A DNA stretch of 64,000 nt from Sphingomonas sp. 7/4-4 (lineage in GTDB: Bacteria > Pseudomonadota > Alphaproteobacteria > Sphingomonadales > Sphingomonadaceae): positions 1,116,001 to 1,180,000 of the forward strand of contig NZ_CP115960.1 in the NCBI RefSeq assembly GCF_027941955.1, in the 5' to 3' direction. Shown one piece after another: positions 40,944 to 51,347 of the stretch. The position numbers and the translations under genes were made by a program. How positions within the stretch are numbered: position 1 is the first letter of the stretch; the number at the start of each line of letters is the position of its first letter. The notes under the pieces were generated by a model. That model was not told the origin of the DNA and made no database searches. It was given only the letters and a program-made list of their open reading frames with translations.

Positions 40944-42037
40944 TGACGAGACTCCGGCTCTTCGCCGCCGCCTTGGTTGCGTTGGCGTTCCCGGCCACCG
41001 CCTCCGCGCAGCTTTATGAGGGCAAGGCCGGCAGCGCCCCGATCATAGTCGAGCTCGACACCGGCGATGGCGCGCCGAGCGGCCGCTATTTCTATCGCAG
41101 CACTCGCCTCGATATCGCACTCGACGGCGAGCGAGACGCGGACGTGCTCAAGCTGAGCGCACGGCTTACCGGCGACAGCCTCGTTCTGAGGCGTTCGGGC
41201 AGTGGCTGGGCGGGAACGCTGACCACCGCCAAGGGCAAGGCGCTTCCGGTCTCGCTCACGCCGGCCGTGCCTCCCGCCGCGCCGGCCGGCGCTCCCACGA
41301 ATCTCGATGGCTATGATCGCATGCAGCTCGCGGGGCTGCGTCTCGAACCCGGCCCCGCCGAGCGCATCGGTACGCGCACGATCCGCTGGTACACCGAGCG
41401 TCGGTCTGGAACCCGGCTGTTCCGCATCGAAGGCGGATATGCCGCCGCGGCGCTCCACAAGATCAACGCCGCACTGACGGTGACGCAGTGGGAGCATGTT
41501 CGCAACTGGTTCGGCTGCCCGGGCTATGAGGGCGGCGCGGGCATCGATTCGGACGAGGCCGGGCCGGTCTATCTCGATGATTCCTGGGTCAGCTATCCAT
41601 GGCTGACGAGTTGGGGCTGCGCGGGCGCGGCGCATCCCGATTTCGGAGTGCAGGGCGTCATTTTTGACGCGCGGACCGGCAGCGAGGTCAAGCTCGATGA
41701 TCTGCTGCACTTCGGAAAGACGCCGCCGCCCGAGCGGTCGGACGCCTGGTACGCCTACCGCGGCGCGGCTTTCGCTACAGGATTGGTAGCGCTGCTCAAG
41801 CGCTATCATCCCGCGCAGATGGCGGCCCCGAAAGACGACGGCTGCAGCTATGACGACTCGGATGTGTGGAGCTTCCCTCAGGCCTGGTTCACGCCGGACG
41901 GCTTGTTCGTCGCGGCTTATTTCGCGCGTGTCGCGCGCGCCTGCGACGCTCCCGAATGGGCAGTGATCCCGTGGCGAGCGCTGAACGGTCCGGCCGCGCG
42001 GCGCCCTACCGCACGGCCTGCGCTTCGACCCCGGTGA
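40943..42037 (+). CDS. Exported protein of unknown function, coupled to the M1 peptidase
   Basis: A 364-residue protein with a signal peptide (MTRLRLFAAALVALAFPATASA) and no recognised domain. The mature part has a beta-rich N-terminal half (LSARLTGDSLVLRRSG) and a C-terminal half with several tryptophans and cysteines (WEHVRNWFGCPGYEG, WLTSWGCAGAAHPDF, FDARTGSEVKLDDLL). The last segment resembles the DUF3298-like end of bacterial RsiV/heparinase-type exported proteins, but only weakly. ATG 40943 overlaps the peptidase stop (TGATG), so the two are translated together. Confidence 0.65.
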   Translation: MTRLRLFAAALVALAFPATASAQLYEGKAGSAPIIVELDTGDGAPSGRYFYRSTRLDIALDGERDADVLKLSARLTGDSLVLRRSGSGWAGTLTTAKGKALPVSLTPAVPPAAPAGAPTNLDGYDRMQLAGLRLEPGPAERIGTRTIRWYTERRSGTRLFRIEGGYAAAALHKINAALTVTQWEHVRNWFGCPGYEGGAGIDSDEAGPVYLDDSWVSYPWLTSWGCAGAAHPDFGVQGVIFDARTGSEVKLDDLLHFGKTPPPERSDAWYAYRGAAFATGLVALLKRYHPAQMAAPKDDGCSYDDSDVWSFPQAWFTPDGLFVAAYFARVARACDAPEWAVIPWRALNGPAARRPTARPALRPR

Positions 42038-42637
42038 TCAGACCGGGCGGAGGACCCTCGCCAGGACGTAGGCGAAGGCGATCTGCCACGGCGTGTATAT
42101 CTTGAGCGGCTGGATGATGTCGCTGGCGGACGAATCCCCGGTCGCACCGGTGGTGAGATACAGATACAGGCAGAAGCTGCCGACGGCGCCGAGCAGTACG
42201 GTGCCGAATGCCTCGAAGGTGAGGCTCGAGCCCTTGCGGACCAGCCCGAAGATCGCGCAGAGCAGAAGCGCGCCGCCGCCGCCCACGGCACCGCCGACGA
42301 ACCCGCGCAGGAAACCCACTTCGTCGCCGCGCATGCCGCTGACGGTCATCAGCGCGACATAGTGCATCAGCGTGAAGCCGAGGAAGAACACCAATGCCTT
42401 GACCGCGAACCGGTGCTGCCGCTCGCGCCAGACGAAAGGCAGGCCGAACAGCGGCGTTATCCAGACCGCGCCGTTGTCGATGTGGAAATAGACCACCAAC
42501 GCCAGGCCAATTGCGTACAGGACATGCCCAAGTACCAGCCATTTGAAGGTTTCGAGCGCGGCCGGGTTGAGCGCCAGATCGAACGGCGAACGATACTCGC
42601 GAGGATCTTCGTCATCGAGGATGGCTACATCGGACAT
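42038..42637 (-). CDS. Integral membrane protein, unrecognised
   Basis: A 199-residue protein with five or six hydrophobic segments (LVLGHVLYAIGLALVVYF, ALVFFLGFTLMHYVALMTV, a glycine-rich FVGGAVGGGGALLLCAIFGL, TVLLGAVGSFCLYLYL). The N-terminus is acidic and cytoplasmic (SDVAILDDEDPREY). It is convergent with and exactly abuts the preceding exported-protein gene. No function inferred. Confidence 0.65.
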   Translation of the reverse strand: MSDVAILDDEDPREYRSPFDLALNPAALETFKWLVLGHVLYAIGLALVVYFHIDNGAVWITPLFGLPFVWRERQHRFAVKALVFFLGFTLMHYVALMTVSGMRGDEVGFLRGFVGGAVGGGGALLLCAIFGLVRKGSSLTFEAFGTVLLGAVGSFCLYLYLTTGATGDSSASDIIQPLKIYTPWQIAFAYVLARVLRPV

Positions 42638-42701
42638 ACGTCACCTCTCCATCTCTTCTCCTGCGGAGATGGTGCGCCTTGCGGACGAGTCGGTCAAACA
42701 A

Positions 42702-42733
42702 AAGCGGCCGGAAAGGTATCTTTCCGGCCGCTT
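42702..42733 (-). terminator. Terminator of clpX
   Basis: A 14-bp perfect stem (aagcggccggaaag with ctttccggccgctt) around a 4-base loop, 40 bases beyond the clpX stop. On the minus strand it is followed by TTGTTTG. It is a strong factor-independent terminator. Confidence 0.9.
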
Positions 42734-42772
42734 GTGCAGTGTTTTGGCAACAGAAGTTCAGGCGGCGCGCTC

Positions 42773-44038
<1,266 letters not shown>

Positions 44039-44184
44039 TCAATCCATCCTTTACGCGCCGGACGCGTAGCCACTACCCGCCATCCTACACGCGGGTTCCC
44101 GTCCGGCAATCCATAATCCGCCCACAGCAAGCGGTTGTCGCCGCCCGAAGGCTTTCGCCCGCGGACGGCTATAACTCAATAATC

Positions 44185-44838
44185 TTAAGCAGCTGCTGCG
44201 TCGTCAGTCGGCTGCGGCCGCTTATCGTATACCTCGTCCACCACGCCGAACGCCTTGGCCTCATCGGCCTCGAAGAAGCTGTCACGGTCCATGACCTGCT
44301 CGATCCGTTCGAGCGGCTGGCCAGTATACTGAGCATAGAGCGCATTCATCCGCGCGCGAATACGGAGAATCTCCTTAGCCTGGATCTCGATGTCCGAGGC
44401 CATGCCTTGCGCGCCGCCCGAGGGCTGGTGCAGCATGATGCGGGCATTGGTCAGCGCGACACGGAGGCCCGGCTCGCCCGATGCGAGCAGGAAGCTGCCC
44501 ATCGACGCCGCCTGACCGATGCACACCGTGCCGACGCGTGGACGGATATATTGCATGGTGTCGTGGATCGCCATGCCGGCGGTGACCACGCCGCCCGGCG
44601 AGTTGATGTACATCCAGATGTCCTTCTTCGGGTTCTCGGACTCGAGGAAGAGCAGCTGGGCAGTGATCAGCGAGGCCATATGGTCCTCGACGCCGCCGGT
44701 CACGAAGATGATGCGCTCGCGCAGCAGGCGCGAGAAGATGTCGAAGCTGCGCTCGCCGCGGCTCGACTGTTCGATAACGATGGGAACGAGACCGCCGGTA
44801 ACGGGATCAATGGTCATCTGACCGGAAAGCGGATGCAT
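44185..44838 (-). CDS. clpP: ClpP protease subunit
   Basis: About 217 residues of the serine protease ClpP. The catalytic Ser is in [11 protein letters not shown], His in [10 protein letters not shown], and Asp in the following helix region. [10 protein letters not shown] forms the substrate strand. The start is taken at ATG 44838, which has an AAGAGA site; an in-frame ATG at 44817 ([12 protein letters not shown]) gives the usual sphingomonad N-terminus and is a fair alternative. It works with ClpX encoded next. Confidence 0.95.
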   Translation of the reverse strand: MHPLSGQMTIDPVTGGLVPIVIEQSSRGERSFDIFSRLLRERIIFVTGGVEDHMASLITAQLLFLESENPKKDIWMYINSPGGVVTAGMAIHDTMQYIRPRVGTVCIGQAASMGSFLLASGEPGLRVALTNARIMLHQPSGGAQGMASDIEIQAKEILRIRARMNALYAQYTGQPLERIEQVMDRDSFFEADEAKAFGVVDEVYDKRPQPTDDAAAA

Positions 44839-45201
44839 GCGGGATTTTCTCTTGGATGGTTGCCCAGACGCCCAACATCGGCGCTCGGCTCGCGCGGCGC
44901 AAGGGGGCAACGCGGTAAACCACCGATGGGGCCTGCCTGACACGCCAGCTTGACACGGTTGACACGAAACGGGCTTTTTCCGGCTGTCGTTGACACGCTT
45001 CCTCTCCTGCATCCCGTTGTCACGCGTAACCGACGTGCCTGATACGCGCCGGCTATGCCCCTATGAGGCGACACGTACGCGACAGCCGTTTGCCCTCGAA
45101 GGCGGTTGCGACCTCGTGGCATCACACGCCGACGCAAGCGGGACCGCAGCACGCCAAATCCTACATTGCAAGGTAGCCCTGCCGCGCCCACATCGTTTCG
45201 C
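44839..45201. other. Intergenic region between clpP and a divergent epimerase gene
   Basis: This 363-base gap holds the promoters of the two divergent genes. I see no supported ORF. A motif resembling ttgacacg or gttgacac occurs several times (for example 44951-44966 and 44988-44998), possibly -35 elements. Confidence 0.4.
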
Positions 45202-46229
45202 ATGAGCAAGGTTCTAGTCACCGGCGGCTCCGGCTTCGTCGGCAGCCATGTGATCCTGCAGCTGCTGGCCGCGGGACACGAAGTCCGCACCACGGTGCGC
45301 AGCCTGTCGCGCGAAGCCGAGGTGCGCGCGACGCTCGCCGCGGCGGGCGCGGATGCCGGCGACCGCCTATCCTTCTTCGCCGCCGATCTGGAAAAGGACG
45401 ATGGCTGGGCCGAGGCAGTGGCGGGCTGCGACTATGTCCATCATGTCGCCTCGCCCTTCCCGCCTGCCCAACCCAGGGACGAGCAGGAACTGATCCGGCC
45501 GGCGCGCGAAGGCACCTTGCGGGTGCTGCGCGCGGCCCGTGACGCGGGCGTGAAGCAGATCGTGGTCACTTCGTCCTTCGCGGCGGTGGGTTATGGCCAT
45601 GGCCAGCGCGACACGCCCTATACCGAGGCGGACTGGACCGATCCGGACGGCCCGGCGGTGCAGCCCTATATGAAATCCAAGACGCTCGCCGAGCGCGCGG
45701 CGTGGGATTTCATCGCCCGCGAAGGCAACGGCATGGAGCTGGCGGTGGTCAATCCGGTCGGCATCTTCGGCCCGGCGCTGAACGGCGACCTTTCGACTTC
45801 GATCTTCCTCGTGAAGACGATGATCGAAGGGAAGATGCCGGGCACCCCCGGCTCTATCTGGGCGTAGTCGATGTTCGCGACGTCGCCGATCTCCACTTGC
45901 GCGCGATGACTGATCCGGCGGCCGCGGGCGAACGCTTCCTCGCCGTCGCGGGCGAGGCGATGTCGTTCTACCAGATGGCAGCGGTGCTGCGCGAGCGAAT
46001 GGGAGCCGCCGCTGCGAAGGTGCCGAAGCGTCAGCTACCCGACTGGCTGATCCGCCTGCTTGCGATCTTCAATCCGCTGGCCCGCGAAGCGGTGCCCCGG
46101 CTGGGGATCAAGGCAAATGCGAGCAACGAGAAAGCGCGCCGCGTGCTGGGTTGGACGCCGCGATCGAACGAGGAAGCGATCGTCGCCAGCGGCGAGAGCC
46201 TGATCGCGCTGGGCCTGATCGGGCGCTAA
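45202..46229 (+). CDS. NAD-dependent epimerase / dihydroflavonol reductase-like (one frame break)
   Basis: Extended short-chain dehydrogenase of about 342 residues after repair. The nucleotide motif VLVTGGSGFVGSHV is at the N-terminus. HVASPFPPAQPRDEQE and the catalytic Tyr-x-x-x-Lys in YMKSKTLAER resemble the dihydroflavonol-4-reductase/aldehyde reductase branch. The frame breaks in the CCCCC run at 45845-45849; one more C turns the premature stop into PRLYLGVVDVRDVADLHLRA. It probably reduces an aldehyde or ketone with NADPH; the substrate is unknown. Confidence 0.85.
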
Positions 46230-46254
46230 ACCTTACCGACATTCGACTAACTTG

Positions 46255-46405
46255 CCTCCCCTCCCTTCTAGGGAGGGGCTGAGGTGGGTGCGCGCGTCTG
46301 CGCGCCTGAAAGAATCTCTGACTTCGCAGCAAAATGGCACCGGCTGGGGCATCGAGCCCCAGCCGGTGCCACCACCCCTGACCCCTCCCTAAGAGGGAGG
46401 GGAAG
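46255..46405. repeat. Composite palindromic element (about 150 bases)
   Basis: Outer cccctccct/agggagggg palindromes (about 46258-46278 and 46384-46402) flank gcgcgc-gtct-gcgcgc and a perfect 16-bp inverted repeat (tggcaccggctggggc, arms 46335-46350 and 46356-46371, 5-base loop). It resembles a small mosaic of REP units (BIME-like or MITE-like). The right end supplies the purine-rich sequence before one possible start of the next gene. Confidence 0.7.
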
Positions 46406-46463
46406 AATGGAATATCGGACACGCGCTAAGGCATTTTCCATCCTCTCCCGCTATCGAGGCGCG

Positions 46464-47777
46464 ATGGGGACGAGAGCCACGATTTCGGATGAGCGGCGTT
46501 TCGCGCTGTGGCTGCTGCTCGGCGGGCTGGCGCTCAGGCTGCTGCTCCTCCAGGTTCGGGATGGCGGACTGACCGCCTTCTATGGCGGCGGCGAGGCCAC
46601 GCGGATCGCACTCGCGCTCGCGCGCACCGGCACCTTCGCCGACGCCTATTATGAAGGCTATGGGCCGACCGCGCATCTGCTGCCGATCCTGCCCGGCATC
46701 GCGGGCTTCCTCTTCTGGCTGTTCGGGCCGCTGAGCGTCCCGGCCAACCTGGCATTGCTCGGCTGGTCGCTGCTCCAGACCTTCGCGAGCTATTGGCTGC
46801 TGCGCCGACTATTCCAGCGCCTCGGGATGGATGCGACGGCGATCCGCTGGGGGCTCGCTTTGCTCTGCCTGGTGCCGGTGTTTCAGCCGCAGGAGACGAT
46901 CGACTTTCGCTATTGGGAGGGGGCCGCGGCAGTGACGCTCGCCGCGATCAGCCTAAATCTGCTGCTAGCGCTCGACGAACGCACGCACATCGGCTGGCGC
47001 GCCCTGCTGCTCCCGGCAGCACTCGCCGCATTGACCTTCTTCGTCAGCCCCGCCGCCGGGCTCGGCATCTATGCCTGCTGGGGATTGTTCGCGCTGCGCC
47101 GGCTCGGCCTGGCCAAGGCGCTCCAGTTCGGCGGGTTGTGCGCGGCCGCGCTCGCATTGCTGGTGGTGCCCTGGGCGATGCGCAACGCCGTGATGGTCGG
47201 CGAGCCGGTGCCGCTGCGCAGCAATTTCGGACTGGAAATCGCGATCGCCAATCACCCCGCCGCCGTTTCCGGCGATAGGCCCGCTGAGACCTTCGCCGAG
47301 CGGCTGGTGGCGATACACCCCTATCACGGCCGCGCGGCACGCATTGAACTCGCCCGCGAGGGAGGCGAGATCGCTTATGCGCGGCACCTCGGCACCGAGA
47401 CCAAGGCGTGGATCGCCGCGCACCCGCTCGACTTCGCACGGCTCAGCGCGCGCCATCTCCACCAGTTCTTCTTCCCTTCGCCGTGGCAGTTCTACTTCAG
47501 CAGCCGGGAGGAATTGCGCACGCCCCGCGCGATCCTGCTGTCGCTGGTGAGTCTGTTCGGGCTGCTCGGGCTCGGCGCCGCGATCTATCGGCGCCAACGC
47601 GGCTATGGCTGGCTCGCAATCTATATCGCCGGCGCGGCTTTGCCCTATGCAATCGTCCAGCCGATCCCGCGTTATTCCTATCTCGTCTACGGGATGCTCG
47701 CCTTCCTCGCGGTGGAGGCGCTGCTGCGCGCCGGGCGCTATGTTGTCGGCAAGGTCGGCCCCGGCACCGCCAGATAG
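46464..47777 (+). CDS. Multi-spanning membrane protein, glycosyltransferase-like (GT-C fold)
   Basis: About 437 residues with some ten predicted membrane helices (ALWLLLGGLALRLLLLQV, LLPILPGIAGFLFWLFGPL, WRALLLPAALAALTFFV and others). An early loop (GGGEATRIALALARTGTF) and a C-terminal periplasmic part suggest the ArnT/dolichyl-phosphate-mannose mannosyltransferase-like architecture. It lies convergent with a GT2 gene whose end overlaps it by 40 bases, consistent with a lipid-linked sugar pathway. ATG 46464 is used; ATG 46407 is also possible but lies inside the repeat. Confidence 0.65.
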   Translation: MGTRATISDERRFALWLLLGGLALRLLLLQVRDGGLTAFYGGGEATRIALALARTGTFADAYYEGYGPTAHLLPILPGIAGFLFWLFGPLSVPANLALLGWSLLQTFASYWLLRRLFQRLGMDATAIRWGLALLCLVPVFQPQETIDFRYWEGAAAVTLAAISLNLLLALDERTHIGWRALLLPAALAALTFFVSPAAGLGIYACWGLFALRRLGLAKALQFGGLCAAALALLVVPWAMRNAVMVGEPVPLRSNFGLEIAIANHPAAVSGDRPAETFAERLVAIHPYHGRAARIELAREGGEIAYARHLGTETKAWIAAHPLDFARLSARHLHQFFFPSPWQFYFSSREELRTPRAILLSLVSLFGLLGLGAAIYRRQRGYGWLAIYIAGAALPYAIVQPIPRYSYLVYGMLAFLAVEALLRAGRYVVGKVGPGTAR

Positions 47778-48670
47778 GCCAGCCGCCGCATCTCGCGGCG
47801 CCCGCGCACCACGGTGTCGAGGATCAATCCGGTGAACAGGTTGAGGAAGGCGAGGATCATCAGCCCGGTGGCGAGGAGCGCGGTCGGGAAGCGCGGCACC
47901 AGGCCGGTCTGCAGATAGGTGATCGCCAGCGGCACCGCGAGCAGCACCGACATCATCGCGAACACCGTGGCGATGAAGCCGAAGAACAGCATCGGCCGCT
48001 CGATCCGGTAGAGCACCGCGATCGTCTTCGCGATCCGGTATCCGTCACGCCAGGTGTTGAGCTTCGACGCCGACCCCTCGGGCCGTGCGAAATAGCGTGC
48101 CTCCACCTCCCCGACCGGCATCTTGAGTTCGAGCGCGTGGACGCTGATCTCGGTCTCGATCTCGAACCCGGACGAGAGCACCGGAAAGCTCTTGACGAAG
48201 CGGCGTGAGAACACCCGATAGCCCGAGAAGATATCGGTGAAGCTGCGCCCAAACAATTGCGCCAAAAGTCCGGTCATCGCGCGATTGCCGAGGACATGGC
48301 CGCGGCGATAGGCCTCCGCCGCTTCATGCACGCGAGTGCCGACGATCATGTCGAGCCCCTCCTGCACCAGCCGATCGACCATCGCCGGCGCGACGCTCGC
48401 GTCATAGGTCGCGTCGCCATCGGCCATCACATAGATGTCGGCATCGACATCGGCGAACATCCGCCGGACGACATTACCCTTGCCCTGCATCCGCTCGCTG
48501 CGGACGATCGCGCCCGCCGCGCGCGCCACCTCGATCGTGCGATCGCGGCTGTTATTGTCGTAGACGTAGATGGTGGCACCCGAAAACGCTTCGCGGAACC
48601 CGGCGATCGTCTGCGCGATCGCGGCTTCTTCGTTGTAGCAGGGCAGAAGGACTGCGATTCTGGCGTTCAT
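47738..48670 (-). CDS. GT2 glycosyltransferase, polyprenyl-phosphate sugar synthase type
   Basis: A 310-residue family 2 glycosyltransferase. The N-terminus has IAVLLPCYNEEAAIAQTIAG, followed by the nucleotide-binding DNNSRDRT and the DXD-like VMADGDATYD. FSGYRVFSRRFV is typical of the DPM1/undecaprenyl-phosphate mannose synthase branch. Two C-terminal membrane helices (LFFGFIATVFAMMSVLLAV and ATGLMILAFLNLFTGLIL) anchor it. It would transfer a sugar from NDP-sugar to a lipid carrier that the neighbouring membrane protein may then use. Confidence 0.85.
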   Translation of the reverse strand: MNARIAVLLPCYNEEAAIAQTIAGFREAFSGATIYVYDNNSRDRTIEVARAAGAIVRSERMQGKGNVVRRMFADVDADIYVMADGDATYDASVAPAMVDRLVQEGLDMIVGTRVHEAAEAYRRGHVLGNRAMTGLLAQLFGRSFTDIFSGYRVFSRRFVKSFPVLSSGFEIETEISVHALELKMPVGEVEARYFARPEGSASKLNTWRDGYRIAKTIAVLYRIERPMLFFGFIATVFAMMSVLLAVPLAITYLQTGLVPRFPTALLATGLMILAFLNLFTGLILDTVVRGRREMRRLAYLAVPGPTLPTT

Positions 48671-48769
48671 TGTCCCGCCATAGGGCTGCGATCGGCACCG
48701 TTCGACATATTTGTTCTTTGACTTTCCCCCATCCCCGCAGCGATCATTCGGCATCGCAAGGGGAAAGCA

Positions 48770-49360
48770 ATGGGAATACGCGATCTTCGGATCCTGACGC
48801 TGATCGTCGCCATGATGGTGGCGATCGAAGCACTTTCAACGCCGATCATATTGCTGGCCGCAGAGCTGTTTCCCGACGGCTATGTGGAAAATGTGGTCCC
48901 AATCGCCACGCAGGTCGATCTCGCAGTAACGGTGTTCACACTGCTGACCTACGCCGTTTTCGGCCGCTGGATCTATGTGGCGGGCAGGAACCTGGTCGAA
49001 GCGGGATACCAGGATCTGGAATTCACCCCGGGATCGCGAATCTGGTGGTTCGCGGTGCCCTTCGCCAACCTGGTGAAGCCGTATCAGGGCATGCGCGAGC
49101 TGTGGAACGCAAGCCATGGCGAGAGCGACTATACGATCGGCAACGGGCTGGTCGGGGCATGGTGGGCGCTCTGGCTCGGCCATGGCTTCCTTGCCACCAT
49201 CCTGCGGGTCTCTGCGGGGACGGACGCCGGCGCCGGACCGTTTTGGCTTCAGTCCGCCGCCGATATCGCCGTCGCGGTCGTCGCGATCGTCATGCTCCGC
49301 CGCATCGCCGAGGCGCAGACCAAGCTCGGCACCGGGGAGCTGGCCGAAGTCTTCGCCTGA
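48770..49360 (+). CDS. DUF4328 membrane protein
   Basis: A 196-residue protein with four hydrophobic segments (LTLIVAMMVAIEALSTPIIL and others) and the DUF4328 core: GRWIYVAGRNLVEAGY, then SRIWWFAVPFANLVKPYQGM and ELWNAS. The function of the family is unknown. ATG 48770 follows AAGGGGAAAGCA. The gene ends 20 bases before a shared terminator with tig. Confidence 0.75.
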   Translation: MGIRDLRILTLIVAMMVAIEALSTPIILLAAELFPDGYVENVVPIATQVDLAVTVFTLLTYAVFGRWIYVAGRNLVEAGYQDLEFTPGSRIWWFAVPFANLVKPYQGMRELWNASHGESDYTIGNGLVGAWWALWLGHGFLATILRVSAGTDAGAGPFWLQSAADIAVAVVAIVMLRRIAEAQTKLGTGELAEVFA

Positions 49361-49365
49361 GCTGA

Positions 49366-49415
49366 AAAAGCAAGGCCCGCCGCTCCGGTGAGAGAGCGGC
49401 GGGCCCGATGCTTTT
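49366..49415. terminator. Bidirectional terminator between the DUF4328 gene and tig
   Basis: A 10-bp perfect stem (gcccgccgct at 49375-49384 with agcggcgggc at 49395-49404) is flanked by GAAAAAG on the left and CTTTTA on the right, so it can stop transcription from both convergent genes. Confidence 0.85.
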
Positions 49416-49431
49416 ACCGAGGCAGAAAGGC

Positions 49432-51081
49432 TCAGTCGGCCTTCTTCTTCGCCGGAGCCTTCTTCGCCGCCGGCTTGGCCGGAGCCTCCGCCTTCTCGGC
49501 CTTGGCGGCGGGCGCCTTCTTGGTCGCGGCCTTCTTCACCGGCTCGGCCTCGACGAGTTCGTCGCCGGGCGCGGCGGGCTCGATATCGGCCTTCTCGACC
49601 TTTTTCGGCTTGGCTGCAGCCTTCTTCGCCGGCTCCTCGGCCTTGGCGTCGTCAGCCTTGGCTTCCTTTGCGGGCTTCTTGGCGGCGGCCTTCTTGGCCT
49701 TGGGCTTGTGATTGTCGTGATCGTGGGTGTGCGTGCCGGTGTCGAAGCCCTCGTCGCTCTCGATCGCGGCTTCCAGCTCTTCGCGAGTCACTTCGCGGTC
49801 GCTGACCTCGGCCTTGTCGAACAGGAAGTCGACGACCTTGTCCTCGAACAAGGGCGCGCGCAGCTGGGCGGCCGCCATCGGCTCCTGCTGGACATACTGC
49901 ATGAAGCGCTGGCGATCCTCCGGGCCGTATTGCTGCGCGGCCTGCGCGATCAGGCGGCTCATTTCCTGCTGCGAGACCTCGACGCCGTTGGCGGTGCCGA
50001 TCTCGGAGAGGAGCAGGCCCAGACGCACGCGGCGCTCGGCGATCTTGAAGTAATCGTCGCGCTCGCTCTCGAGCTCGGCGAGCGCGGCGGCCGGATCGGG
50101 CTCGTGCTCGGTCTCGTGGACGAGCTGGTGCCAGATCTGCTGGAACTCGGCGTCGACCATCGACGGCGGCACCGGGAAATCATGGCCGGCGGCGAGCTGA
50201 TCGAGCAGCTTGCGCTTCATATAGGTGCGGGTCAGGCCGTTGAGCTGCTGCTCGATCTGGCCCTTGAGGAGCCCCTTGAGCTGCTCGAGATCCTGCAGGC
50301 CGAGCTGCTTGGCGAAATCGTCGTCGATCTTCGTCTCGCCGGCGGTCTTCACCGCGGTGATCTTGAGGTCGAAGGTCGCGGGCTTGCCGGCGAGATCCTT
50401 CGAGCCGTAATCCTCCGGGAAGGTGACGTTGATCGTCTTCTCGTCGCCGGTCTTCACGCCGACCAGCTGGTCCTCGAAGCCCGGGATCAGGCGGCCCGAG
50501 CCGATCTCGACCGACATGCCCTCGCCGGTGCCGCCCTCGAAGGCGACGCCGTCGGCGGTCTTGCCGACGAAATCCATGGTGACCTGGTCGCCGGTCGCGG
50601 CCTTGTGCTTGGCCGGGGCGTCGTCCCAGCCCTTCTGGTTGCTGGCGAGCTCCTTGAGCTGTGCGTCGACCGCGGCGTCGTCGGCCGGAACGGTCAGGCG
50701 CTCGAGCTTGAGGCCCTCGATCGACGGCGTCGGCACGTCGGGAAGCACTTCGAGCTCGACCTTGATCTCAGCGTCCTTGCCGGGGGCATATTCGCCCTCG
50801 AGGCTCACCGCAGGCTGCATCGCCGGGCGGAGCTTATGGTCGACGAGCAGCTTCTGCACGCCTTCCTGGATCGAATTGTTGAGCGCGTCCTGCGCGAGCG
50901 CCTCGCCATGCATCTTGCGCACGAGGTTAGCGGGGACCTTGCCGGGGCGGAAACCGGGCATGCGGACCTGCGGGGCGACCCGCTTCACTTCGGCATCGAC
51001 CTTCTTGTCGATGTCCTTGGCGGTGATCTTGAGCGTGTAAGCCCGCTTCAGGCCCTCGTTCAACGTCTCGACAGTCTGCAT
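49432..51081 (-). CDS. tig: Trigger factor chaperone with a long Lys/Ala tail
   Basis: A 549-residue ribosome-associated chaperone and peptidyl-prolyl isomerase. The ribosome-binding signature is GFRPGKVP near residue 45, the PPIase domain has GDQVTMDFVGKTADGVAFEG, and the C-terminal arms follow. The last 115 residues are a His-Asp patch (THTHDHDNH) followed by a histone H1-like Lys/Ala/Pro tail. The tail makes the protein about 110 residues longer than E. coli trigger factor. ATG 51081 has MQTVETLNEGLKRAYTLKI, the usual start. It is the last chromosomal gene before the mobile element. Confidence 0.95.
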   Translation of the reverse strand: MQTVETLNEGLKRAYTLKITAKDIDKKVDAEVKRVAPQVRMPGFRPGKVPANLVRKMHGEALAQDALNNSIQEGVQKLLVDHKLRPAMQPAVSLEGEYAPGKDAEIKVELEVLPDVPTPSIEGLKLERLTVPADDAAVDAQLKELASNQKGWDDAPAKHKAATGDQVTMDFVGKTADGVAFEGGTGEGMSVEIGSGRLIPGFEDQLVGVKTGDEKTINVTFPEDYGSKDLAGKPATFDLKITAVKTAGETKIDDDFAKQLGLQDLEQLKGLLKGQIEQQLNGLTRTYMKRKLLDQLAAGHDFPVPPSMVDAEFQQIWHQLVHETEHEPDPAAALAELESERDDYFKIAERRVRLGLLLSEIGTANGVEVSQQEMSRLIAQAAQQYGPEDRQRFMQYVQQEPMAAAQLRAPLFEDKVVDFLFDKAEVSDREVTREELEAAIESDEGFDTGTHTHDHDNHKPKAKKAAAKKPAKEAKADDAKAEEPAKKAAAKPKKVEKADIEPAAPGDELVEAEPVKKAATKKAPAAKAEKAEAPAKPAAKKAPAKKKAD

Positions 51082-51145
51082 CAGTTCAAGCTTCCAAAAA
51101 GAATGAGATCGCGGCGCCGGGACGCTGATCAAGAGCGACGGTGCC

Positions 51146-51201
51146 TGGTGCGGGCGAAGGGACTCGAACCCCCACACCTTTCGATACCAGAACCTAAATC
51201 C
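51146..51201 (-). pseudogene. 3' half of a tRNA-Leu(TAG) gene: element attachment site
   Basis: On the minus strand the sequence gatttaggttctgg, then tatcgaaaggtgtgg, then gggttcgagtccc and cgcccgcacca, reproduces the anticodon-loop, variable-arm, T-arm and CCA end of tRNA-Leu(TAG). The acceptor 5' strand and D-arm are absent; an AT-rich unrelated sequence begins at the anticodon stem. This is the outcome expected when an element recombines within the tRNA, so crossover is near 51190-51201. The integrase gene lies 150 bases away. Confidence 0.85.
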
Positions 51202-51347
51202 ACTCTATATACGACATATTAACTATTTAATCGTATGATCTCAACTAGTTCCATCTATCGCCATCCAAGCCAGCCTGGACACAGTCCAGACACAGCCACA
51301 CATGGACCTAGCCGCCGAAGCGGCGCTCATAACGAAGGGAGCTGCCC

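Noticed and set aside
46255..46405. CRISPR array
   Set aside because: The repeated parts are palindromes at irregular spacing with only two copies and no spacers. No cas genes are in the window.
49440..49720. Tandem DNA repeat at the end of tig
   Set aside because: It is the coding sequence of a Lys/Ala-rich protein tail; repeats are irregular at DNA level.
51146..51201. A functional second tRNA-Leu on the minus strand
   Set aside because: Only the 3' half is present; the D-arm and 5' acceptor strand are missing, so it cannot fold.
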